NCBI RefSeq assembly: GCF_007827045.1
Contig: NZ_RPFW01000001.1
Coordinates: 1,154,519 to 1,218,518 of the forward strand
Direction of reading: 5' to 3'
From: Trebonia kvetii
GTDB lineage: Bacteria; Actinomycetota; Actinomycetes; Streptosporangiales; Streptosporangiaceae
DNA length: 64,000 nt
In this document: positions 34,766-43,175 of the stretch, one piece after another
How the letters are laid out: each line of letters begins with the position of its first letter
Numbering within the stretch: the stretch's first letter is position 1
Position numbers and translations under genes: made by a program
The notes under the pieces: generated by a model
Told to the model about the DNA's origin: nothing
Seen by the model: only the letters and a program-made list of their open reading frames with translations
The model's database searches: none

Positions 34766-35461
34766 TCAGTCCACGAGGGGCAGCTGGGTGGAGCAGGTCA
34801 GCGGCAACCCGATCGGCACCAGGCGCTCGATGGACCCGGGCCGCCCATGCGTGATGGCGAGCTGGGCCGGTGACAGATAGCCGATGAACAGCTCTTCGCC
34901 AGGGGGCATCGCGGACGGCGTGAAGATGAAGGCGACCTCCCCACCGGGCCTGTCCTGTCCCGTCATGACCTTGCCGACCCCGGGCCCGACGCCGCCCTCG
35001 CCGAGTTGCCCGCTGTCATGCGGTCCCTTGCAGAAGACACCTTGCCTGATGAGCACGGGGAACCCGGCTTGGCGCAGGGCTCGCTGCAGGCTCGCGATGT
35101 CCTGGCTGTTCTGGATGTACGCGCGCTTGTCCCAGGTCACGCTGAGCGTCCCATCGACGTTACTGTCCACGGTGAACGCGGCCGTCCTGATGTGCACCGC
35201 ACCGCTCCCGGCACCTGTTCCTGCCTGGGATGGTGCGGCAGGGCGGCCGCTGAGCTGCGGTCCGGCCAACGCGACGGCGGTCGCGGCGGCGGCCGCGACA
35301 GCGGTCCCGATGGCCAGGAAGCCGGTCCGGACGGCGGGGCGTCGCATGGCCGCGACCGCGCGCCGCTGTCTGGCGGCGCGCTCGCTGACCACCCTGACGA
35401 GCTCCGCTTCCAGCCGGTCCTCGAAACGGCCGGGCGGCGGCCGCATCTCGTCGATGCTCAC
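34766..35461 (-). CDS. Single-pass membrane protein coupled to the sigma-factor tail (possible anti-sigma)
   Basis: 231 residues: about 45 basic cytoplasmic residues (FEDRLEAELVRVVSERAARQRR), one transmembrane segment (FLAIGTAVAAAAATAVALAG), and an exported domain with two Cys (GVFCKGPH, PLTCSTQ). It starts with GTG overlapping the stop of the alpha-galactosidase/sigma fusion, the arrangement expected for an ECF sigma-factor operon. No HCC zinc motif is present, so anti-sigma function is only suggested by context. Confidence 0.6.
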   Translation of the reverse strand: MSIDEMRPPPGRFEDRLEAELVRVVSERAARQRRAVAAMRRPAVRTGFLAIGTAVAAAAATAVALAGPQLSGRPAAPSQAGTGAGSGAVHIRTAAFTVDSNVDGTLSVTWDKRAYIQNSQDIASLQRALRQAGFPVLIRQGVFCKGPHDSGQLGEGGVGPGVGKVMTGQDRPGGEVAFIFTPSAMPPGEELFIGYLSPAQLAITHGRPGSIERLVPIGLPLTCSTQLPLVD

Positions 35462-37596
35462 GACATGACCCCTTCCGCGACGGTCCGGCGGACTGGAGCG
35501 GGCAGCAGCGCCCTGCGGGCGCGATGCAGCCGGACCCGGGCGGTGACCTGCCGGATGTTGAGCGCCGCGGCCGCCTCCACCACGGTGAGGCCGTCGACGG
35601 ACACGAGTTCAAGCACGGCCCGTTCCCCCTCGGGAAGGGCGCGCAGTGCCGCATGGAACTCCCGGACCTGACGCAGGGCGTCGATCCGCTCCATCAGGCC
35701 TGACTCGTGCCAATCGCTTCGGAAGCTGAGCGGCAGCTCCCTGCGGGTCAGGAAGTTGGGGCTGTCAGTGACCCAGGCCATCATGACCTGCGGCGGGTAC
35801 AGCTGGGTGAAGCCCTCCTGGATCTTCACCCGGTCCCAGGCGTCGGTGTTGTCCGAAGTCCAGACCTGCTCGACGCGGCGCAGGATGCCGAGGTCGGCCC
35901 GGCCGCCGCCGCTGGCACAGGATTCAAACGCGACACCGGGATGGGCGGCGCGCAGCGCGTCGATGACCGCGTAGAGGTTGGTCACGTGGTCGGTCCAGGC
36001 GCGCTCCGGGTTGTCGCCTGCCTGTGCGGGCCAGCCCGGCTCGGAGAACGAGCGGTTCATGTCCCACTTGATGAACTCGATGCGGTTCTGCGACAGCAGC
36101 CGGTCGAGTGTCGCGAACATCCACTCCGCCACGTCGGGCCTGGCCAGGTTGAGTACCAGCTGATTGCGCTGCTGGGACCTGGTACGGCCGGCGAAGTGGT
36201 ACACCCAGTCCGGGTGCGCGCGGTACAGGTCGCTGTCCGGGTTCACCATCTCCGGCTCGACCCACAGCCCGAACCGCATGCCGAGCTCGTTAACCCGGTC
36301 AATCAGCGGGGCGAGTCCCCGCGGGAACTTCTCCCTGTTGACCGTCCAGTCGCCGAGGCCCGCATGGTCGTCATGCCGCTCGCCGAACCAGCCGTCGTCC
36401 ATCACGAAGGTCTCGACGCCGACCCGCGCGGCGAGCTCGGCGAGGCGGATCTGGCCGGCCTCGTGCACGTCGAACCAGGTGGCCTCCCAGGAGTTGTAGA
36501 GCACCGGGCGCAGCGACGGTGCATCGGGGCCGGCGGGGCCGGCGGGCCGCTCCGGGGCAGGCGCGGGCGGGGCCCAGGCCGGGGCGGTCAGCGCGGGGCG
36601 ATCGTCGCCGCGGCCCAGCACGCAGGCCAGCTGCCAGGCGTGCCACTGACGGCTCGCGGCACCGAAACCAGCCGTTGTGTACAGGCCTGCGAACCGCGGC
36701 AGGACCAGGGCATCGCCTGGGTCCAGGCGATAGGTCCAGTCGAAGTCGTTCAATCCGCCGCAGGCGTGGGTGCGGCCGCCCGGGTTGGTCTCGAAGACGA
36801 GCTTCCATGAGCCGCTCCAGGCCAGGGCGCCGCTCCACAGCTCTCCCGCTTCTTCGGTGGCCGCGCCGTCCGGGTCCAGGGTGAACCAGGGGTGGAGCTG
36901 ATGGCTGGTGATGCCGCGGCGGCTTTCGAGTACCACCTTGCCCGGAGTGAGCGTGGTCTGCGCGAGCTGCGTCTCGGCACTCCAGCCGCCGTGCAGGTAG
37001 CGCAGCCGCCAGCTGCCGCGCGGCGGCAGCCACCAGTTGGCGGAGTGGGCCTGCCTGATCAGCACGGGCGACGAGTCCCCATCGCGCTTGGCGCCCCCGT
37101 GCTTGTCAGCGCCCCGTTTGTCAGCGCTGTCGTTGTCAGTGCTGTGCCGCAGCGTGGCCCAGCGCTCGAGCACGTCGAAGCCGTCGTAGACGCGGTAGGC
37201 GAGGGTGACCCGCAGCGGGTAGCCGGTGTCGGCGAGATCGACTTCCAGCGTGCTGGCCGGCCCCCGACGGGTGATCCGGTGGCCGGTGACGCGCCATTCG
37301 ACGTTCCTGGTGCCGTCGGCGAACTCGGCCTTGAGCGACGGCTCGTCGAAGCGCAGCCCGCCCCACGGCACGTACTCGTCGGGGCGCTCGCGGACCAGGC
37401 TAAGCTGCGCCTCGTGGCGCGGCATCGGGCCGGTCGCCGTTGTCAGCAGGCCGGGCAGCGCCTCGCGCGGCAGCGGGCCGCCCCAGTGCAGGTGGCGTAG
37501 CGCCGCCCCGTCGTCGGCGAGCCCGAACGCGTAGGCGGTCGACTCCATCTCGGCCAGCCACACGCCCGCGGTCTCGTCGTACCAGAAACCCGCCAT
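35458..37596 (-). CDS. Alpha-galactosidase (GH36) joined in frame to an ECF sigma region-4 tail
   Basis: 712 residues. The first 600 or so are a GH36 alpha-galactosidase: an N-terminal sandwich, then the barrel with MDDGWFGERHDD, LWVEPEMVNPDSDLYRAHPDW, the nucleophile Asp in FIKWDMNR, and the acid/base Asp region SCASGGGRADLG..WTSDNTDAWDR. After VTDSPNFLTRRELPLSFR the sequence switches to LPEGERAVLELVSVDGLTVVEAAAALNI..VRLHRARRAL, which is sigma-70 region 4 of an ECF factor. Both parents are truncated: the hydrolase lacks its C-terminal sandwich, the sigma factor region 2. The junction is near 35720. Activity of either part is doubtful. Confidence 0.75.
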   Translation of the reverse strand: MAGFWYDETAGVWLAEMESTAYAFGLADDGAALRHLHWGGPLPREALPGLLTTATGPMPRHEAQLSLVRERPDEYVPWGGLRFDEPSLKAEFADGTRNVEWRVTGHRITRRGPASTLEVDLADTGYPLRVTLAYRVYDGFDVLERWATLRHSTDNDSADKRGADKHGGAKRDGDSSPVLIRQAHSANWWLPPRGSWRLRYLHGGWSAETQLAQTTLTPGKVVLESRRGITSHQLHPWFTLDPDGAATEEAGELWSGALAWSGSWKLVFETNPGGRTHACGGLNDFDWTYRLDPGDALVLPRFAGLYTTAGFGAASRQWHAWQLACVLGRGDDRPALTAPAWAPPAPAPERPAGPAGPDAPSLRPVLYNSWEATWFDVHEAGQIRLAELAARVGVETFVMDDGWFGERHDDHAGLGDWTVNREKFPRGLAPLIDRVNELGMRFGLWVEPEMVNPDSDLYRAHPDWVYHFAGRTRSQQRNQLVLNLARPDVAEWMFATLDRLLSQNRIEFIKWDMNRSFSEPGWPAQAGDNPERAWTDHVTNLYAVIDALRAAHPGVAFESCASGGGRADLGILRRVEQVWTSDNTDAWDRVKIQEGFTQLYPPQVMMAWVTDSPNFLTRRELPLSFRSDWHESGLMERIDALRQVREFHAALRALPEGERAVLELVSVDGLTVVEAAAALNIRQVTARVRLHRARRALLPAPVRRTVAEGVMS

Positions 37597-37700
37597 CGAT
37601 AGCTCTCCTGCTGACTCGAGTCCACACCGCCGCGCTCCCCGACGCTAGCAGGAGCCGCGCTCGACCAGTTCGCTGCTCAGCGACCAGTCCCGGTGGCCAC

Positions 37701-37820
37701 CAGATCCGGGCGGTGCCTGTCGCCGAGAGCACGGCAGAAGCCGTCTTGCCGCTCGCGATGCTGTCCGACACGCGCCTGTACCCGGTGACCCTCGGCCCGT
37801 ACTCCTGGAACAATGTCAAG
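37701..37820 (+). pseudogene. Probable sugar ABC permease C-terminal remnant
   Basis: An open stretch reads LPLAMLSDTRLYPVTLGPYSWNN, which looks like the C-terminal loop of MalG-type permeases, preceded by IRAVPVAEST. It has no start and stops being permease-like exactly where the GH42 gene begins. This suggests the GH42 gene was brought next to a broken sugar-transport operon. Similarity is short, so the call is tentative. Confidence 0.35.
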
Positions 37821-37822
37821 TT

Positions 37823-39823
37823 GTGCGAGGCATCGGTTACGGCGGGGACTACAACCCGGAGCAGTGGCCCGAATCCACCTGGGCCGAGGACGTCAGGCTC
37901 ATGGCGGAGGCGGGTGTCAACCTCGTCACCGTCGGGGTCTTCTCCTGGTCGCGGCTGCAGCCCGCGCCCGGGGAGCTGACCGCGGGCTGGCTGGACCGCG
38001 TCCTCGACCTGCTCGCCGATGCCGGGATCGGCGTCGACCTGGGCACAGGCACCGCGTCGCCCCCGCCCTGGCTCGTCACCGAGCACCCCGAGATCCTGCC
38101 GGTCACGGCGGACGGGCAGCGGCTAGCGCCCGGCGCGCGGCAGCACTACTGCCCGAGCTCCCCCGCGTTCCGCGCGGCCGCCGCCGACCTCGCCGAACGG
38201 ATGGCGCGGCGCTACGCCCGCCATCCGGCCCTGACCATGTGGCACGTCAGCAACGAATACGGCTGCCACGTCCCCGCCTGTTACTGCGAGACCTCGGCGC
38301 AGGCGTTCCGCGACTGGCTCCGGGCGCGCTATGGCTCGCTTGACCGGCTCAACGAGACCTGGGGCGGCGCCGTGTGGAGCCAGGACTACACGAGCTGGGA
38401 CCAGATACAGCCGCCGCGCACCGCGCCCACCTTCGCCAACCCGGCACAGCAGCTCGACTTCGCCAGGTTCAGCTCCGCTGAGCTGCTCGACTGTTTCCGT
38501 GCCGAGCGCGAGGCCATCGCCGCACATAGTCAGAACACGCCCGTTACGACGAACTTCATGGGCCTGCACCGGGCGGTGGACCAGTTCCGCTGGGCCTCCG
38601 AACTGGACGTTGTCTCCATGAACAACTACCCCGACCCGGCCGACGCCGAGTCCTACATGCTGTCCGCCATGGCCTGCGACCTGACCCGCTCGGTGGGCGG
38701 CGGGCGGCCGTGGATCCTGATGGAGCAGGCGCCCAGCACTGTCAACTGGCGGGCGGTCAACGTCCCCAAGGCACCGGGGCAGTACCGCGGCCTCAGCCTG
38801 CAGGCGGTGGCGCGCGGCAGCGACGCGGTCCTGTCGTTCCAGTGGCGCGCCGCCGCCACCGGGGCCGAGAAGTTCCACAGCGGGATGCTGCCGCACGCCG
38901 GTACCGACAGCCGGGTCTGGCGGGAGGTGGCCGGGCTCGGCGCGGACCTGGGCCGCCTCGCGCCGATAGCAGGCAGCCAGGTGAGTGCTGCCGTGGCGCT
39001 GCTGCATGACTGGGAGAGCTGGTGGGGGCTCGAGCTCGACTCGCACCCGAGCCGGCTGCACCTGGTCGACCTGCTCGGCGCGTTCTACCGGCCGCTGTTC
39101 GCCGCCGGGGTGACCGTCAACTTCGCGCATCCGGAGAGCGACCTGTCCGCGTACCGCCTGGTAGTGGTGCCCGCGCTCTACCTGGTCAGTGACGCGGGGG
39201 CGGACAACGTGCGGCGGTTCACCGCCAATGGCGGGACGGTGCTTGTCAGCTTCTTCTCCGGGATCGTGGATCCCCGCGACCGGATCCGGCTCGGCGGGTA
39301 CCCGGCGCCATGGCAGGACCTGCTCGGGCTGCGGGTTGAGGAGTTCGCGCCGCTGCCCGCGGAGACGACGGTGCGGCTGGACGGTGTAGTCGGGTGGCCT
39401 GGCTTGTCCGGCTCATCCGGCTTGTCCGCTACTGGTCGTTTGTGGCAGGACGTCATCGGCCTGCGCGGCGCGGAGCCTGTGCTGCGTTACGCGTCGGGTC
39501 ACCTTGCCGGTCAGACGGCCGCGACCAGGCATTCCTACGGTGAGGGCGAGGCGTTCTACCTTGGCACCCTGCCGGACCGGGTGACGCTGCGCGGCCTGGT
39601 GGCGGAAGCCTGCGGCCGGGCGGGTGTCGAGTTCAGGACCGATGTTCCGCCTGACGTTGAGATGGTGAGGCGCGGTGAGTACCGGTTCGTGATCAGCCAC
39701 CTGGACCGCGAGGTCGAGGTGGACCTGGGCGGGAAGAGCCGGGACCTGCTCTCGTCAGAGATCGTGGGGCCGGGCGTGGTGCTTGGGCCGCGCGGCGTGC
39801 TAGTGCTCAGCTCGCGGGACTGA
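37823..39823 (+). CDS. Glycoside hydrolase family 42 beta-galactosidase
   Basis: 666 residues. YGGDYNPEQWPESTWAEDVRLMAEAGVNLVTVGVFSWSRL is the typical GH42 N-terminus. The acid/base is E145 in HVSNEYG and the nucleophile E301 in LMEQAPSTVNW, with a PACYCET zinc-like loop and GSDAVLSFQWRAAATGAEKFHSGMLPH. A beta-galactosidase trimerisation domain and small C-terminal domain follow. No signal peptide. GTG 37823 lacks a ribosome site, and a permease remnant abuts it, so the native start may be lost. It probably works with the nearby alpha-galactosidase on galactosides. Confidence 0.9.
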   Translation: MRGIGYGGDYNPEQWPESTWAEDVRLMAEAGVNLVTVGVFSWSRLQPAPGELTAGWLDRVLDLLADAGIGVDLGTGTASPPPWLVTEHPEILPVTADGQRLAPGARQHYCPSSPAFRAAAADLAERMARRYARHPALTMWHVSNEYGCHVPACYCETSAQAFRDWLRARYGSLDRLNETWGGAVWSQDYTSWDQIQPPRTAPTFANPAQQLDFARFSSAELLDCFRAEREAIAAHSQNTPVTTNFMGLHRAVDQFRWASELDVVSMNNYPDPADAESYMLSAMACDLTRSVGGGRPWILMEQAPSTVNWRAVNVPKAPGQYRGLSLQAVARGSDAVLSFQWRAAATGAEKFHSGMLPHAGTDSRVWREVAGLGADLGRLAPIAGSQVSAAVALLHDWESWWGLELDSHPSRLHLVDLLGAFYRPLFAAGVTVNFAHPESDLSAYRLVVVPALYLVSDAGADNVRRFTANGGTVLVSFFSGIVDPRDRIRLGGYPAPWQDLLGLRVEEFAPLPAETTVRLDGVVGWPGLSGSSGLSATGRLWQDVIGLRGAEPVLRYASGHLAGQTAATRHSYGEGEAFYLGTLPDRVTLRGLVAEACGRAGVEFRTDVPPDVEMVRRGEYRFVISHLDREVEVDLGGKSRDLLSSEIVGPGVVLGPRGVLVLSSRD

Positions 39824-39993
39824 CGGAGCGGTCCTCGCCTGACCCGCGTGTGCAGCGCCGCGTCCCGGGTTCCGGTGCGTATTGCCTGGTGGCGTAGTTC
39901 GCGTCACGCGGGTAGCGTCGGAATGCGCACGTGCTTGGGAGGCGTATGCAGTCGTATCGGCTCACGGCGACGCGGTCTTGACGGTCGCCCGGG

Positions 39994-42171
39994 ATGGACA
40001 GCTCATCGTGGCCGGCGCCGGGCGCCGGGCACCAGGAGGTCCAGCGGCTCGCCGGCGAGCAGGCGGCGCTGCACCGGGTCGCCACGCTCGTGGCCAGGGC
40101 CGCAGCCCCGGAGGATATCTTCGCGGCAGTGGCCGAGGAACTGGCGCAGGTGTCGGGGGCGAACATCGCGGTGGTGCTCAGGTACGAAACCGATAGCGCC
40201 GCGACCGTGGTCGGCTGCTCGAGCCGCGGCGGGGTGCTCGCCCGCGTTGGGACCAGGCTGACGGTGTCGGGTGAGGGCATCGCCATCGCGGTCCTGCGCA
40301 CTGGCAGGCCGATGCGGGCCGCACGGTTCGCCGGGCCCCCGGGGTCGGTCGCGGACTCCCTGCGGAGCATGGGCATGCGTGCCGCCATCGGCAGCCCCGT
40401 CATCGTCGGCGGGCGGCTGTGGGGTGTGGTGATCAACGCGACCACGGAACCTGAGGGGCTTCGTCTCGAGGATGAGCACCGGATATCCGCGTTCGCCGAG
40501 CTTGTCGGGACCGCGATTGCGAGCGCCCAGGCACATGTGGAACTGCGCGCGATCGCCGAGGAGCAGGCCGCGCTGCGGCGCGTGGCGATGCTTGCCGCCG
40601 CAGGCACGGCGCCCGTGACGGTGTTCGCCGCCGTTGCCGAAGAGGTCGGGCGGGTGCTGCCAGAAGCCGACTTCGCGATGGTGGCCCGCTACGACGCTGA
40701 CGGCGGTGTCGAAGTGGTCGGCGGCTGGAGCAGGGCCGGCGGCTACCGGCTCCTTGGCCGCCGGTTGGTGCTTGGCGGGCGGAACGTGAGCACGGCGGTG
40801 TTCGAGACAGGGCGGGCGGCGCGAGCCGACTATCCCGCGACCGGCGACGACGCGGTCAGCGCGGCGGCGCGCGAGATCGGAATGCGCTCCTCGGCGGGCG
40901 CGCCGATCCGTGTCGAGAGCCGGCTCTGGGGCGTCATGATCGCCGCGTCGGTACGCGAGAACGCCCTGCCGTCCGGCACCGAGCAGCGGCTGGCCGCGTT
41001 CACGGAGCTCATAGCGACCACGATCGCGAACGCCCAGGCGCGGCAGGAGCTCAGCACGATCGCCGAAGAGCAGGCCGCGCTGCGCCGGGTAGCCACGCTC
41101 GTAGCGCTCGGCGAACCGCCGCGCGTGATCTTCGAAGCGGTCGCGCGCGAAGTCGGCCGGCTGCTTCCAGCCGACTTCACGCTCATCGGCCGTTACGAAG
41201 AAGGCCTGGCGACGGGCGTCGCCGGCTGGAGCAGTTCCGGCGAACCGGTCCCGGTCCGCGAGCAGGTCACCCTGGGCGGGCGGAGCGTCACAGCGGCAGT
41301 ACTCGAAACCGGGCGTACGGCCCGGGTGGACAGCTACGAGGGCGCCTCAGGCGGCGCCGCCGACTACGCGCGCGACCAGGGCATCAGGTCGTCGGTGGGC
41401 GCGCCAATCAACGTCGAGGGCCGACTGTGGGGTGTCATGGTCGCCGCATCCATGAGCCGGCAGCCGCTGCCATCAGACACCGAGGAGCGCCTGGCCGGGT
41501 TCACTGAGCTGGTCGCCACCGCGATCGCCAACGCAGACACTCAGGCGGAGCTGACGGCCTCCCGGGCCCGCATCGTCGCCACGGCAGATGAGACAAGGCG
41601 CCGCATCGAGCGCGACCTGCACGACGGCGCGCAGCAGCGGCTCGTCAATCTCGGACTGCAGCTTCGTTCTGTTCAGGCGGACATGCCGCCCGAACTGGGG
41701 AAACTTCGCGCGAACCTGGACCGCGTAGTGGCCGGGCTGACGAACGCGCTTGACGAACTCCGCGAGTACGCACGCGGTATCCACCCGGCGATCCTCACCG
41801 AGGGCGGGCTGGAAGCCGCGCTCAGGGCGCTCGCCCGCCGGTCACCGGTACCAGTGACGCTCGACGTGCGGACACGGGAACGACTGCCCGAGCGTCTCGA
41901 GGTCACGGCGTACTACGTCATATCGGAGGCACTGGCGAACGCGGCCAAGCACGCCGAAGCCTCCGCCGTGCAGATCGGCATCGAGCAGGCCGGTGAGGTC
42001 ATCAGGCTCAGGATCAGCGACGACGGGACCGGCGGAGCCGACCCGGTGCACGGCTCCGGCCTGGTCGGCCTCAAGGACAGGGTCGCGGCCGTCGGCGGGA
42101 CGCTGAACGTCCAGAGCCGACCTGGTGAGGGGACTACCCTGCTGGCGGAACTCCCGGTCAGCGAGTTCTAG
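39994..42171 (+). CDS. Histidine kinase with three tandem GAF domains
   Basis: 725 residues. Three GAF domains (about 18-180, 195-355, 365-520), each opened by the repeated linker EEQAALRRVA(T/M)L and each ending near RLWGV(V/M)I. Then a HisKA_3 box with H543 in ERDLHDGAQQRL, and a HATPase domain (EALANAAKHAEAS, LRISDDGTGG, GSGLVGLKDRV). No membrane segment, so it is a cytoplasmic sensor. Near-identical GAF openings point to internal duplication. Candidate partners are the regulators at 42802 and 43176. ATG 39994 lacks a clear ribosome site. Confidence 0.9.
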   Translation: MDSSSWPAPGAGHQEVQRLAGEQAALHRVATLVARAAAPEDIFAAVAEELAQVSGANIAVVLRYETDSAATVVGCSSRGGVLARVGTRLTVSGEGIAIAVLRTGRPMRAARFAGPPGSVADSLRSMGMRAAIGSPVIVGGRLWGVVINATTEPEGLRLEDEHRISAFAELVGTAIASAQAHVELRAIAEEQAALRRVAMLAAAGTAPVTVFAAVAEEVGRVLPEADFAMVARYDADGGVEVVGGWSRAGGYRLLGRRLVLGGRNVSTAVFETGRAARADYPATGDDAVSAAAREIGMRSSAGAPIRVESRLWGVMIAASVRENALPSGTEQRLAAFTELIATTIANAQARQELSTIAEEQAALRRVATLVALGEPPRVIFEAVAREVGRLLPADFTLIGRYEEGLATGVAGWSSSGEPVPVREQVTLGGRSVTAAVLETGRTARVDSYEGASGGAADYARDQGIRSSVGAPINVEGRLWGVMVAASMSRQPLPSDTEERLAGFTELVATAIANADTQAELTASRARIVATADETRRRIERDLHDGAQQRLVNLGLQLRSVQADMPPELGKLRANLDRVVAGLTNALDELREYARGIHPAILTEGGLEAALRALARRSPVPVTLDVRTRERLPERLEVTAYYVISEALANAAKHAEASAVQIGIEQAGEVIRLRISDDGTGGADPVHGSGLVGLKDRVAAVGGTLNVQSRPGEGTTLLAELPVSEF

Positions 42172-42174
42172 CGA

Positions 42175-42348
42175 TCAAGGGAAGTTCAAGTGGGGTCCAG
42201 GGTGGCCCGCTGGGAGCTCGCACTGGGCTGGCCTGGCGGGTGCCGGGGTGCCGCATGGCGGGGTAACGGGCGTGTGGTCGTCCCGCTGGCACAACAAGAG
42301 GTTGAGGCACCGCGACCGGTCGCCATGGTATTGCTCGGTGCTGTTCAT
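42175..42348 (-). CDS. Small Cys/His-rich protein, copy 1
   Basis: 57 residues, MNSTEQYHGDRSRC at the start, then CLNLLLCQRDDHT, PPCG and CELPAGHPGPHL. Four Cys and several His are shared with the 56-residue copy at 45455 (CLNPWLCQRDEHT..CG..CELPAGHPGGHL). This suggests a zinc-binding knuckle. Its ATG overlaps the stop of the upstream DUF5999 gene, so the two are coupled. I recognise no named family. Confidence 0.6.
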   Translation of the reverse strand: MNSTEQYHGDRSRCLNLLLCQRDDHTPVTPPCGTPAPARPAQCELPAGHPGPHLNFP

Positions 42349-42629
42349 CACAGGTTTCCGGCGCCATGCGGGATGCCGAGTGATCGGGCCCCCGCGGCCA
42401 GCACCCACACGGACGGAACGTACACTGCCCGAGCCCGCTGGCGGGGGATCGATGCCCCCTGCCTCGGCCCTACTTCCCTGCCGTCGGGGAGCAGTCCTCC
42501 GGCATCGTCGAACAGCACGACACCGTTGCAGAGCATGCTCCACCCCTGCTCGGGATGGCTGACCTCGACGCGGGCGGCCATGCGGTCCGGCGCTAGCGGG
42601 TCGGGACACGGAGGCTGGTGTTTGCACAT
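42348..42629 (-). CDS. DUF5999 family protein
   Basis: 93 residues starting MCKHQPPCPDPLAPDRMAA, then SHPEQGWSMLCNGVVLFDDAGGLLPDGR, the signature of DUF5999 small proteins known from streptomycetes. The family is about 70 residues; here an extra tail runs after the GREVGP stretch to the coupled stop. ATG 42629 gives the family N-terminus; longer in-frame starts exist but read through the conserved upstream element. Function unknown; the Cys/His pattern suggests metal binding. Confidence 0.75.
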   Translation of the reverse strand: MCKHQPPCPDPLAPDRMAARVEVSHPEQGWSMLCNGVVLFDDAGGLLPDGREVGPRQGASIPRQRARAVYVPSVWVLAAGARSLGIPHGAGNL

Positions 42630-42686
42630 GAACCCACGATGGCTGACCAGACAGTCACGAACTACATGGTGAGCGCCCAACCTCAC

Positions 42687-42720
42687 TACCTGCTAGCTGG
42701 AATGCCCCTGCTAAAGCTAG
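42687..42720. promoter_or_regulatory. GCTAGC element, copy A
   Basis: TACCTGCTAGC followed by TGGAATGCCC, with a second AGCTAGC 7 bp on (42714-42720). The core is a near palindrome. The same block occurs at 43892, 45779 and 52137. Copy A lies between the divergent DUF5999 gene and the receiver gene, so it may serve either. Confidence 0.5.
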
Positions 42721-42801
42721 CCAGACGAGAGGTTGCCGTGCCTATTCCTGTTACCAGCAATGCGCCGGGGAAGGCGCGCGAGTCATCGTGGACGTGTGAC
42801 C

Positions 42802-43155
42802 ATGCGCTGCCTGCTTGTCGATGACAACGCTGCCTTCCTGGAGACCGCGAGGAGCCTGCTCGTCAGGGGGGGTCTCACGGTGACGGGGATCGCGTTGTCA
42901 AGCGCGGAGGCAATGCGGCAGGCAGGCGAACTGCAGCCGGACATCGCCCTGGTCGACATCGGGCTCGGCGCGGAGAACGGCTTCGACCTGGCACGCGACC
43001 TCGCCGCCCGGGGAATCGCCGTGATCATGACCTCCACCCGGCCCGGGGACGACTACGCGGACCTGATCACGGAGTGCCAGGCGGCCGGATTCCTGGCCAA
43101 GGCGGAACTGTCTGCCGCGGCGATCTTGCGGGTCCTCGGGTCACCGTCCGGCTGA
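42802..43155 (+). CDS. Receiver-only response regulator
   Basis: 117 residues, a CheY-like receiver with no output domain: CLLVDDNAAFLETA (acidic pair), D52 in DIALVDIGLG as phosphorylation site, VIMTSTRPGDDY (Thr/Ser switch) and FLAKAELSAAAI (conserved Lys). It ends where a LuxR helix-turn-helix would begin. It lies downstream of the GAF histidine kinase and converges with the NarL-type regulator gene. It could be a phosphate sink or a truncated NarL protein; compare the stand-alone HTH at 53411. Confidence 0.85.
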   Translation: MRCLLVDDNAAFLETARSLLVRGGLTVTGIALSSAEAMRQAGELQPDIALVDIGLGAENGFDLARDLAARGIAVIMTSTRPGDDYADLITECQAAGFLAKAELSAAAILRVLGSPSG

Positions 43156-43175
43156 CGGGCAACCGCGCGGGCGGC

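Noticed and set aside
42618..42824. Forward small frame through the conserved stretch upstream of DUF5999 (MADQTVTNY)
   Set aside because: A similar peptide is seen at 45731, but the stretch is better explained by the conserved upstream region and GCTAGC element; no ribosome site and the frames diverge after LLAGMP.
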